Source: Bacteroidales bacterium
GTDB lineage: Bacteria; Bacteroidota; Bacteroidia; Bacteroidales; UBA932
Assembly (NCBI GenBank): GCA_017555445.1
Contig: JAFZGK010000056.1
Location: forward strand, 1-24,296
DNA length: 24,296 bases
Direction: 5' to 3'
This document shows positions 16,569 through 24,296 of the stretch, piece after piece (positions within the stretch are counted from its first letter, which is position 1; each line of letters opens with the position of its first letter). A program made the translations under genes and the position numbers. The notes under the pieces are model-generated. The model made no database searches, had not been told where the DNA came from, and saw only the letters and a list, made by a program, of their open reading frames with translations.

Positions 16569-19008
16569 ATAGTCTTACAACCAGATAGTCCTTGGTGCTT
16601 CCATTTGTATTATATCGGAGTTTTCTGTCTGATATCTGTGTTTGAATACACTCGACATTTGATGTTTTATCAAGAACAGTTATCTGCATGCCATTCATGT
16701 AGGCAGGAAGGAAGATATCCTTGTCGACAGCCTTGTGTGAGTCTATCATAAGTACGATGTCATCATCCGATGCGTCAAAGTCCATCGCACCTGACTCAAC
16801 CCAATACCAACCTACTGCTGTGAGGTCTTCGTCATATTTATAAAGCGGGATTCTGCAGCCAAGTCCATCAAAAGTCAGGTCTTTCTCCAATGTACCTCCG
16901 CAGAAAAATGCGGGATACATTTTCTTCGTATCTTTCCTAAATCTTCCTGCAAAACTATCAGCACCGACAATGTGTTTTAATCTTTCTTCAGGTTGTCCCC
17001 AGCCAATAGAACGATCATATGCCAGACACATGCCTTTCTCAGCATTCTTATCAGTAAACTGGTAGTATCTGTATGGCACCTTGGTTTCATCACTCCAGGT
17101 TTCCTTATACATCATATACTCATTGTTGCTTGAATCATGACAAGTCAAGACATCAAGAATTTTCGTATCAGGAGTATAGACATATGGCAGATTACCTATA
17201 TAATATGAAGTATTTTCCGGGTCATTTTCTGCGAACCTGCCTGACTGTACAAGACCACCGTAGCCAACATCAAATGTCTTATAGATTTTATAGGTATGAT
17301 ATTGTGAGACAGAGCCATTTCTATTGAATTGATACCTTGTAACAAGGCTGTAATACCAATCCTCAATATCCTCAGAGTGCTGGCTGTCTTTGGTATTACT
17401 CCCCAGATTGTTCATAAGATATTGCAACATTGCCGGAACAAAAATCACTTTATACTCTGCAATAATTTCTACTCTGTCGCAAGGAATAATAGCATCTATA
17501 TTCAAATCCTTCTCTTCACCATCAACATATAGTTTCAGAGAATGACCATTAGAACATATTCGTAGTTGCTCTTTCGTTTGCCCCGTTATTTTTATAGTCC
17601 TAGGATTTGTTTCAGAATCACGAGTCATTGGAGATGTCACAGAAGTATTGCAATCCATCTTACCATTTTTCATTGAATCATCATCAAATTTCACAAAACC
17701 CAACGTATTTGTGTCATCTACAAACACAAGGACATAGGTATAGCCTTTGTTGTCGGTCCAAACCGAGCCTATGTCTGCATCTTCCAATCCATGGCTAGGT
17801 ACCGTCACTTTACACACACATTTATAGCCATGATTGCCACCGACATGTTCCCCCCAAACCTGTATCGGACAAATATCATCACTTGCAGTTTTCCATTGTG
17901 ACAATCCAGATAGTTTCGTATCATCTGCATTTGTAGTTGGGCAGATCTGTATCTTCGTTAAATTAAAGAAGTGATTGTATCCATTATACTCCTTTTTGGC
18001 ACTCCACACAAGGTCATTCAGGCCATCGAAAGATTTAGCTCTCACATTCACTTCATTATCATTGATTATACAGATCATGGATGGTGAAGATGCTGTAGCG
18101 ACCTCTTTTTTAGGCATAGTACGGATACACGACCGTTCTATTCCATTCTTTTGATTTGCGACCTCTATTTTTTGTGTATTACCATCATAATCTGTAATCG
18201 TCAAAATAAAACCTTTTGCTGCAAACACACCCGCTGGTATCGTAATAAAGAAGGAAGTAGGAACTGTCTCGTTGAGCTGAACACCTTCTCCACAATCCAG
18301 CATTATAGTCCTATAAACGTATGTGTTTTTTCCATTGTCTGCCTCAGCACACATTGTCAAAGATGGCGTTCCATCATTGGAGATAGTAATCGTCGCATCA
18401 CCTGACAACGGCTCTTTGTTTCTACCACTAAGCACTATAGACGTTATCTTCTCCCTTCCTATCAGTTGCAGTTCTAAAATTCCGCAGAGATTCTTAAAAT
18501 GTAGATTGTTGTCCTTCAGTCCGTCGGTTATTGCAGCCATAGGGAAGGACTCTTCAGGGAAGGAGTCTGGTACATAAATTTGTTTAGACGGAATGGTTAC
18601 GCCAGTAATTGTATAAGACGTTACTTCTCCGTCCACTATGTTCGGAGTACATCTGAGATCCGCTTCATATGGGTAAACCGCAATATTTGCATCATATTCT
18701 ACAGAAGGTGTTCCTTTACCCTTTTCAGCAAAGACAAATGTGCCATTCCCGCTTCCGACGCAATTATCTTTGACCTGATATCTGTCAGCAATATCTTTAC
18801 CCTGGAAGATAGCAAGCTGGTCACCTGATGACCAGACCACAGAATTACCTGATAACGACGTCTTTGTTTCATTGACAAACGTCTCAATCTGCGCAGTAAA
18901 CTCTAGCCCAGACTGTTCCTGTGCCTCATCTGATTCCACAAATGGCTCCTCGCGTTGACATCCGACAATTGCAGCTAGTGCTATAAGCGTATAAAATATT
19001 TTCTTCAT
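16561..19008 (-). CDS. Fimbrillin-type lipoprotein with cysteine-rich unknown C-terminal part (815 aa)
   Basis: A lipoprotein with signal peptide MKKIFYTLIALAAIVGC (Cys17), followed by the acidic QREEP. Residues about 34-300 follow a common Bacteroidales fimbrillin-like pattern: LEFTAQIETF, NETKTSL (Lys49), SVVWSSGDQLAIF, later ITSIVLSGRNKEPLSGDATI and FFITIPAGVFAAKGFILTITD. Residues about 310-815 I do not recognise. This part contains WTDNKGYTYVLVFVDD, a YYSLVTRYQFNRNGSVSQY stretch, VGWYWVESGAMDF and a final DYLVVRLSK strand. It carries about 13 of the protein's 19 non-lipid cysteines, which is high for this kind of protein and suggests disulphides. No catalytic motif is evident. It is the last gene of the minus-strand operon, 5 nt after the upstream DUF4906-like gene. 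A structural or adhesive role at the cell surface is inferred. Confidence 0.8.
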   Translation of the reverse strand: MKKIFYTLIALAAIVGCQREEPFVESDEAQEQSGLEFTAQIETFVNETKTSLSGNSVVWSSGDQLAIFQGKDIADRYQVKDNCVGSGNGTFVFAEKGKGTPSVEYDANIAVYPYEADLRCTPNIVDGEVTSYTITGVTIPSKQIYVPDSFPEESFPMAAITDGLKDNNLHFKNLCGILELQLIGREKITSIVLSGRNKEPLSGDATITISNDGTPSLTMCAEADNGKNTYVYRTIMLDCGEGVQLNETVPTSFFITIPAGVFAAKGFILTITDYDGNTQKIEVANQKNGIERSCIRTMPKKEVATASSPSMICIINDNEVNVRAKSFDGLNDLVWSAKKEYNGYNHFFNLTKIQICPTTNADDTKLSGLSQWKTASDDICPIQVWGEHVGGNHGYKCVCKVTVPSHGLEDADIGSVWTDNKGYTYVLVFVDDTNTLGFVKFDDDSMKNGKMDCNTSVTSPMTRDSETNPRTIKITGQTKEQLRICSNGHSLKLYVDGEEKDLNIDAIIPCDRVEIIAEYKVIFVPAMLQYLMNNLGSNTKDSQHSEDIEDWYYSLVTRYQFNRNGSVSQYHTYKIYKTFDVGYGGLVQSGRFAENDPENTSYYIGNLPYVYTPDTKILDVLTCHDSSNNEYMMYKETWSDETKVPYRYYQFTDKNAEKGMCLAYDRSIGWGQPEERLKHIVGADSFAGRFRKDTKKMYPAFFCGGTLEKDLTFDGLGCRIPLYKYDEDLTAVGWYWVESGAMDFDASDDDIVLMIDSHKAVDKDIFLPAYMNGMQITVLDKTSNVECIQTQISDRKLRYNTNGSTKDYLVVRLSK

Positions 19009-19013
19009 TATAT

Positions 19014-21407
19014 TTAACTTGCTGGATTTGATATTACTGAATACAGTTCTGAATTGCGGTCCGTTATACAGCGGACAGGTAGAGCACGGGCTCTATAATA
19101 AGATGAAAAGCCTAACAAATTAGGATTCGTCACCAGTACTCGTGCCTGTTGGTCATCATTATCTATCGCATATTCAGTCCAAAGACTAGAATATGCAGTA
19201 TCCGGCCCCCATAAATAAAACTTATTCGTCAACACACTGTAGTCTTTATATCCGCTTGCAGGAATAAAAATATAGGGATAGTCAGAAACTTCCTTGTTGC
19301 TTTCGTCATAAGGCCAATAGCGCAGACCCATCGCATCGCTGAATGGAATAAATCCTCTTGAATATATGGTATTACCATCGACTGTTATAGAAGCATCCTT
19401 AAAGACATTTGTTGTGGCTTTCTCATTCATGACTCCTGAAGCACCTTGAGGAGTAAAGCCCCTAAATACCTGATGGGAAGGCAGTCTGAATCCCGGAGGA
19501 CATGGATCAAAAATTGATTTCCGTGCAATATCCTTAAATTCATGCACTGCATAACAATCGTTCCAGATACTCAAATTACCATTCTCATCTTTGAGGTAAT
19601 TATCTTCTTGTGTCCATAAAAGTGGTTTATCATTTTTAAAAATATAAGTCTGAGGATTCTCCACAGAATATTTTACGGACGCTCCACCTTTAATGTTATT
19701 ATAGTTTATAGATGCTACACCTGAAGCATCTGTATTTGTAATCTTATTTGTACCATCAAAGAAGAACGGATCCTTACGTCCATACTGATAATACAGCAGA
19801 CCTCGATTGTCGATCGGATACTTTTCTCCTGACAGAGCACCTAAATTTCTGTCCATCATATATTGTCTGGAATTTCTAGGCAATAGCCAATAGTACTTTT
19901 CTTCACTATAATCTTTTGGCCTATCAGGATTATACTCCGTCAACAAATCCGGACTGTCTGCGTACCTGTGAACATATCCTCCAGAGACCGGATAAATATA
20001 TTGCCCCGGAACGGCTTCATCAAATTTAAAACAAGAATATGGATCATAGTCTGTTATCCACAGGTGCCAACTCCAGCTGACTGCCTGACCCACCTTTTCT
20101 ACTCCCACTACGACATTTCCTTCGAGTCCAGGAGCCACAGCTACCTCAATATAAGCATTGTTATTATCGACAACAGGATTGGAAACCTCAAAGCGTTCGT
20201 CAGGAACATTAAAATCCGCAGCCAGCACAACACTCTTCCATACACCTTCTGAAAGATTATGAGCTGTACTTTTCTCATATTCAGTCCAGAAAGTTTTAAT
20301 CTGACCAATAGGTATCCTGAATATACGCTTTCCATTACCTTCAGGCATAGGATTAAGAATATAGGAATTGGCAAGGCCGTACTTTTCATCAGTAAAATCA
20401 ACTATATCCCAAAGCTTCACCCTGCTGTCAGTATTCGGATTACCTATTGCCCCAACATTGAATTTATATGTATAATGGGATCCCGCCCTCACGTTATAAT
20501 CATTATGGTAATTGTCATTGTTATCACCTCCAAGGTAGAACGTGTATGTCATCGGTATTGTCTTGGCACTTTCCGTCTTTGTCGCACTAACAAGGAGATA
20601 TGTTGCAGCAAAAGGTGCATATCTGGCCTTATCTTGCGACGTGGTGGAAGCCGACGTGCCCCTGAGATTAGCCGGAAGATACGCATCAAAAGACATGGAC
20701 GCAGCAGCAGCCTCCCAAGGTATGACATCGTAATTGATTCTGTCAAAAGACATTGTCGACGGGAAGAGAGCCTCTTTTCTATGATCGACTGCATAATGGC
20801 TGACTGATGGAACAGAGCATAGCTGCACGGACTGAATCTGCAATCCTGAAACACTTCCCACGGTAACTTCAAAGCTCACCTTTGCAACATTAGGGCATAA
20901 ATCTACATGCAAGGTCTTCGTCTGAGAAGTGATTTGACTACTAGTCTCGCCATAAAATATAATGTACTCAGTACCACTCTCAAGCGCTCCAAAAACATCA
21001 GTCTCCCTGCTCACCGATTTAGACAGGTTCTTGAAATCTCCCAATGTCGTCCATTTGTCTATATTCAGCTCACCCACTTTCTCGAAAGAATTGGCTATGA
21101 AGCACACCAGGCCAGGAGCATCTTCCTTAGTCTGAACCAATTGCACAGAGCAGGCTGATCCTGAGAAATCAGAAATATATGTAGGAGTACCAAGTACACG
21201 TGCATTGTTGCCAGATCCATCAAACTGAATTACCCACATATTCTTTATTGCTTCATCTGATGCACTCTTTGTCATGAGTTCATTTTCGGCAGAAAACTGA
21301 ATATTTACTGAAACATACTCAAGATTCTCTGAAATATCATCAGGCAAGATGTCAGAAACACATGCACATAACATGCAGCTTAGTATAACAAACAATATCT
21401 TTTTCAT
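19014..21407 (-). CDS. DUF4906-like surface lipoprotein (797 aa)
   Basis: A lipoprotein with signal peptide ending CMLCAC; Cys16 is the probable lipidated residue, with Cys11 and Cys14 also in the hydrophobic segment. Thr-Lys occurs at 46-47. The N-terminal half is fimbrillin-like (NMWVIQFDG near 60, NVAKVSFEVTVGS, HYTYKFNVG). From about residue 440 it shows the arrangement I associate with DUF4906 proteins: WSWHLWITDYDPYSC, MMDRNLGALSG near 515, YYQYGRKDPFFF near 545, IFDPCPPGFRLPS near 635 and a terminal RALPVRCITDR. The FDPCPPGFRLP/MDRNLGA pair also recalls Fibrobacter major paralogous (FISUMP) domains. Such proteins accompany Bacteroidales fimbrillin loci as large tip or accessory components. 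It is a paralogue of the gene at 21418, from which it is separated by 10 nt. Its exact role is not established. Confidence 0.85.
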   Translation of the reverse strand: MKKILFVILSCMLCACVSDILPDDISENLEYVSVNIQFSAENELMTKSASDEAIKNMWVIQFDGSGNNARVLGTPTYISDFSGSACSVQLVQTKEDAPGLVCFIANSFEKVGELNIDKWTTLGDFKNLSKSVSRETDVFGALESGTEYIIFYGETSSQITSQTKTLHVDLCPNVAKVSFEVTVGSVSGLQIQSVQLCSVPSVSHYAVDHRKEALFPSTMSFDRINYDVIPWEAAAASMSFDAYLPANLRGTSASTTSQDKARYAPFAATYLLVSATKTESAKTIPMTYTFYLGGDNNDNYHNDYNVRAGSHYTYKFNVGAIGNPNTDSRVKLWDIVDFTDEKYGLANSYILNPMPEGNGKRIFRIPIGQIKTFWTEYEKSTAHNLSEGVWKSVVLAADFNVPDERFEVSNPVVDNNNAYIEVAVAPGLEGNVVVGVEKVGQAVSWSWHLWITDYDPYSCFKFDEAVPGQYIYPVSGGYVHRYADSPDLLTEYNPDRPKDYSEEKYYWLLPRNSRQYMMDRNLGALSGEKYPIDNRGLLYYQYGRKDPFFFDGTNKITNTDASGVASINYNNIKGGASVKYSVENPQTYIFKNDKPLLWTQEDNYLKDENGNLSIWNDCYAVHEFKDIARKSIFDPCPPGFRLPSHQVFRGFTPQGASGVMNEKATTNVFKDASITVDGNTIYSRGFIPFSDAMGLRYWPYDESNKEVSDYPYIFIPASGYKDYSVLTNKFYLWGPDTAYSSLWTEYAIDNDDQQARVLVTNPNLLGFSSYYRARALPVRCITDRNSELYSVISNPAS

Positions 21408-21413
21408 ACTCTT

Positions 21414-21420
21414 CTCCTTA
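21414..21420 (-). promoter_or_regulatory. Strong Shine-Dalgarno sequence
   Basis: Read on the minus strand, TAAGGAG (21420-21414) lies 6 nt before the ATG at 21407-21405. Its TAA is the stop codon of the upstream gene. Canonical Shine-Dalgarno sites are uncommon in Bacteroidota and I see none as clear before the other genes here. It supports the chosen start and suggests efficient internal translation. Confidence 0.5.
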
Positions 21421-23736
21421 CTTATCTGTTATACATCTTACCGGCAAGCCTCGAGATTGGGACGTGTTAAGATTTACATATAAGGAATACTCTGTTCCGT
21501 CAGATCTTGCTTGACTTGACAGACCTGTACCATTTGCAAGATTATTAGCATTGGCATAAGTTGCCCATGCATAAACCGATGTTGGATTTGAGCTAAATAC
21601 CTGTTGAACAGCCTTATATGTACTTAATATCAAACCTGTTATCGGATAGAACACAACCTTTTGCGGAATATCTACACCTGATTGGTATGGCCAATATTGA
21701 AGACCCATAACATTTTCATCTAACATTGACCTAAATCCTTGTTTCATCGATGCCGGCTTGCTGTTAAAAGCATTCGTTGTCCTATCATCACTATCATTAG
21801 GCCTGAAGTCAGACCATATTGAACTTTCCGGTACCTTGAAACCTGGTGGGCAAGGATCAAAAATCGACTTCTCCCCCTCCCTGACACCGCCTCTGACAGT
21901 CTGAGGATCATGCCATGCAAGAGACGAATCATACTTATCCGGATTATACTTATTACCTGAAATCCAAGGGCCATTATTATGCTCCTTCACACCAGCCTCA
22001 ACAAATCCTTTAACAAAATTCAATGGATGGTGGATTGAATATATCTGGGCATTATGTGTCTCTGTATTCGCAACTCCATTTGCAACTAATTCAATCTTAC
22101 CGACAGCATATTTACTATTTGTCGCCTTAAAATAAAAGAACGGATCCTTTCTTCCAAACTGATAATATAATATTCCAGTCTGGCCATCCTCCGGGTAGTC
22201 AACTGAGTATGCTCCGATGTTTCTGTCCATGATATAATGAGACTTGTTGTAAGTCCAATACAAGCCCTCATATCTATGCACGTCACCATTCTCCACAGGA
22301 TAGATATAAGTTCCATCTAGTCCGTTTCCGAAGTCCATACAAGCATATGGATTATAATCTGTTATCCAAAAATGCCAGCTCCAGCTTATCTTGTCATTAT
22401 TATCATTTCCCGCTCTCGGACCGACAGCAACGATTACATTTCCTACTGTGCCCGGCTCAACCTTGACTTCAAAATACGGCTGACCATCACTTGTACCATC
22501 TCCATCAGCGATCTCAAATTTGCCGTCCAACGTAAAGTCACTGGCAATAACCCAAGCTTTCCATTCCGCATTTTCACGTAATGCATAGTAAGAATCGTCT
22601 TCATATATTGCCCTTCTATCTGAACCCCAGAATGTCTTTATCTGCTGGATAGGTATTCTGAAGAGTCGTGGCAGATCGGACGCCGGGTTGAGGATATAGC
22701 AATTTGAACTTTCATATGATGCATCTGAAAAATCCACCATCTCCCACTGCTCGACCCTGGAATCATCCTTAGAATAATCTACAGATGCAATATCGAAGGT
22801 ATATGAATAATGATGGTTCGGCTCAAGGTTGAAGTCGTCACACATATTCTTTCCCAGATAAAACTTGTAGCAGACAGGAGAAGTCACATCGTCCTTACAG
22901 TATGTACCGACAATCTTAAGATAAGTCGCATTGAAAGGGGCGTGTCGATTCTTGGACTGCTCTGACGCGTTATCGACTTCTCCTCTGATATTAACAGGAA
23001 GATAATACAAAAAACTGTCTGATGTCTTATCACCTGCCCACGTCACCTTCTCCAGATCAATGAAGCTTGCCACTTTTTCCGAAGGGAATGAATCCGCTTG
23101 CGAATCAATCAGATAATAGCTTACATTCGGAACAGAACACAACTGAACAGATGAGATGGTAATCTTTTCAGGAAGGCTATTTATAATTTCAATTTCCACC
23201 TTCGCAACATTGCGCTTAAGCTCGACCTCAATTACACTACCAGGCTGCAACCCTGTGGTTATTTCCGTAAAAGCACTGAAAATGACATGCTTATTCCCCT
23301 CTCCGTCATCAATCAGTGCGGCATCTTTTTCAGCAAGACGTATAAGTCGTGACTTTATTTCTCCCAGAGTACCGAAACCTGAGAAGTCTGACTCAAAAGT
23401 GTTAGCGATAAAGACTACAGTTGTCGGCGCGCCTTCAGGAGTAGCAACCAATGAAACAAGCCCCTTTTGGAAATCTACCGCATAAAATTGAGTTCCCACA
23501 AATTTGGCATCATCAGTATTACCATCATACTGAAGAACCAATAAATTCTTTATTTCGTCCTCATTCACAGGTGACGTTCCACTTGACTTGGTGTCGACTC
23601 CAACCGACACCCTATCCTCAACGGCCACAGAGATCGTCACATCAACATATTCCTGTCCGTTCTGCAGCCCGACCGACTCTGCTTCCGTGCAAGAAAACAG
23701 AATCAGAAACAAATATGGAAACAACAATTTTTTCAT
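21418..23736 (-). CDS. DUF4906-like surface lipoprotein (772 aa)
   Basis: A lipoprotein with signal peptide MKKLLFPYLFLILFSC (Cys16), followed by TEAES. Thr-Lys is at 49-50. Like its neighbour it has an N-terminal fimbrillin-like half (NLLVLQYDG, VVFIANTFESDF, RNVAKVEIEI, HHYSYTFDIAS). The DUF4906-type half contains WSWHFWITDYNPYAC near residue 450, YIMDRNIGAYS near 505, YYQFGRKDPFFYF near 529, IFDPCPPGFKVPE near 628 and a terminal RGLPVRCITDK. An in-frame ATG at 23769 would add 11 residues (MVSARTSIMSV) and overlap the upstream gene; ATG 23736 gives the standard MKK n-region and is preferred, with ATG 23745 also possible. It follows the right-edge fimbrillin gene by 13 nt. The two DUF4906-like genes are a tandem duplication that has diverged considerably. 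Confidence 0.85.
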   Translation of the reverse strand: MKKLLFPYLFLILFSCTEAESVGLQNGQEYVDVTISVAVEDRVSVGVDTKSSGTSPVNEDEIKNLLVLQYDGNTDDAKFVGTQFYAVDFQKGLVSLVATPEGAPTTVVFIANTFESDFSGFGTLGEIKSRLIRLAEKDAALIDDGEGNKHVIFSAFTEITTGLQPGSVIEVELKRNVAKVEIEIINSLPEKITISSVQLCSVPNVSYYLIDSQADSFPSEKVASFIDLEKVTWAGDKTSDSFLYYLPVNIRGEVDNASEQSKNRHAPFNATYLKIVGTYCKDDVTSPVCYKFYLGKNMCDDFNLEPNHHYSYTFDIASVDYSKDDSRVEQWEMVDFSDASYESSNCYILNPASDLPRLFRIPIQQIKTFWGSDRRAIYEDDSYYALRENAEWKAWVIASDFTLDGKFEIADGDGTSDGQPYFEVKVEPGTVGNVIVAVGPRAGNDNNDKISWSWHFWITDYNPYACMDFGNGLDGTYIYPVENGDVHRYEGLYWTYNKSHYIMDRNIGAYSVDYPEDGQTGILYYQFGRKDPFFYFKATNSKYAVGKIELVANGVANTETHNAQIYSIHHPLNFVKGFVEAGVKEHNNGPWISGNKYNPDKYDSSLAWHDPQTVRGGVREGEKSIFDPCPPGFKVPESSIWSDFRPNDSDDRTTNAFNSKPASMKQGFRSMLDENVMGLQYWPYQSGVDIPQKVVFYPITGLILSTYKAVQQVFSSNPTSVYAWATYANANNLANGTGLSSQARSDGTEYSLYVNLNTSQSRGLPVRCITDK

Positions 23737-23749
23737 CACACTCATGATA

Positions 23750-24296
23750 CTAGTTCTGGCCGATACCATCTTCTATTTCTCCTTTTTCAATCCAGCCTGG
23801 TGTATTTATGACGATATTCCAATCTTCCTGGTCCTCAATCGTTCCGCCTGAATGAACCTCGTCCCAAGGAGCCGCACTAACATCTATTGAAACTTGAGTA
23901 GAGTTTACAGTTATATCGATAGAGTATACATGCAACGGCAACAGATTGATTGCTAATGGCGTTGTCAGAGTTTCTTCAGCACCTTTGAAATACACACTGA
24001 TCTCAGGCTGCGGCCATTTTGCCGTTCCATCATAATCCCTCTCACTATAATCCATGGAAAGGATATAGTGCTCCGCGTCACCTATATCAGCCTGGGAATT
24101 CTTACCTACAAACAGGCCATCTCCATTCTCATAAATCCTTATGCTTTCAAGATTTCGATCATAATAAAGAGCTTGTTCCGCCGGATTGTAGTATCCCTCA
24201 TTGATGATATTGTTGATACTTATGCTTTCGAGAGTTACTCCTGAAATATCATTTCCGCACTTGAAAGTAACCTTGACCTTAGATCGCTTCTTCTTG
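23750..24296 (-). CDS. Partial fimbrillin-family protein, C-terminal 181 residues
   Basis: The reading frame is open without a stop from the TAG at 23752-23750 to the right edge, so this is the C-terminal part of a larger gene whose start lies outside the window. An ATG at 24055 is internal, not the start. The visible part reads KVTFKCGNDISGVTLESISINNI near the edge, then EHYILSMDYSERD, a PQPEISVYFKG strand, LLPLHVYSIDITV, and VSIDVSAAPWDEV followed by a 30-residue acidic tail. The strand order and the AAPW near the end fit the C-terminal half of a fimbrillin/Mfa-like domain. It sits 13 nt before the DUF4906-like gene and is presumably an upstream member of the same operon. No signal peptide can be seen because that end is missing. 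Confidence 0.7.
   Translation of the reverse strand, partial: KKKRSKVKVTFKCGNDISGVTLESISINNIINEGYYNPAEQALYYDRNLESIRIYENGDGLFVGKNSQADIGDAEHYILSMDYSERDYDGTAKWPQPEISVYFKGAEETLTTPLAINLLPLHVYSIDITVNSTQVSIDVSAAPWDEVHSGGTIEDQEDWNIVINTPGWIEKGEIEDGIGQN

Noticed and set aside
20259..20807. Plus-strand open frame of 182 codons
   Set aside because: Antisense shadow of the DUF4906-like gene, with low-complexity Ile/Arg-rich translation and no recognisable motif.
24053..24055. ATG 24055 as the start of a 101-residue gene at the right edge
   Set aside because: The frame remains open to the window edge with protein-like sequence matching a fimbrillin fold, so this Met is internal.

Overview
The window looks like chromosomal DNA of a gut-type Bacteroidales bacterium (Bacteroides, Parabacteroides, Prevotella or Alistipes-like; I cannot name the species). 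The evidence is the dense set of secreted fimbrillin-family lipoproteins, DUF4906-type proteins, InlB/'Listeria-Bacteroides' repeat caps, Bacteroidota-style -33/-7 promoters (TTG and TAnnTTTG), and start sites that mostly lack a Shine-Dalgarno sequence. Every gene I can support encodes an exported protein. There are no housekeeping, regulatory, RNA, CRISPR or transposon genes.

Layout. (1) The left end carries a minus-strand pair: a fimbrillin-type lipoprotein (117-1145), then the first 34 codons of another lipoprotein that runs off the left edge (1-104). (2) A 153-bp intergenic region (1146-1298) holds two divergent Bacteroidota-type promoters and an 8-bp-arm palindrome. (3) A plus-strand operon of seven tightly packed genes spans 1299-16523. 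Its order is A1 (1160 aa), B1 (342), C1 (342), C2 (329), A2 (1146), B2 (461) and a beta-helix protein (1270). A1/A2 are paralogues, C1/C2 are paralogues, and B1/B2 resemble each other, so the operon was built by duplicating an A-B module around a C pair. (4) A convergent minus-strand operon enters from the right edge: a fimbrillin C-terminus (23750-24296), two DUF4906-like paralogues (21418-23736 and 19014-21407) and an 815-aa fimbrillin-type lipoprotein with an unrecognised cysteine-rich C-terminal part (16561-19008).

How the genes may work together. Family knowledge points to type V (FimA/Mfa-like) pili: lipoprotein precursors reach the outer membrane, a trypsin-like protease clips them, and they polymerise by donor-strand exchange. 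All ten fimbrillin/DUF4906 lipoproteins with a visible N-terminus carry a (Thr/Ser)-Lys dipeptide 25-34 residues after the lipidated cysteine. That is about where the arginine cleavage sites lie in P. gingivalis FimA and Mfa1. The unusual feature is the large A-type protein, which fuses a fimbrillin-like N-terminal domain to a glycine-rich solenoid and an InlB-type cap. A separate, non-lipidated beta-helix protein with about 26 coils ends the operon. My inference is a surface appendage in which small fimbrillins make a short stalk or adaptor and the solenoid proteins form the exposed adhesive part. This is not proven by the sequence.
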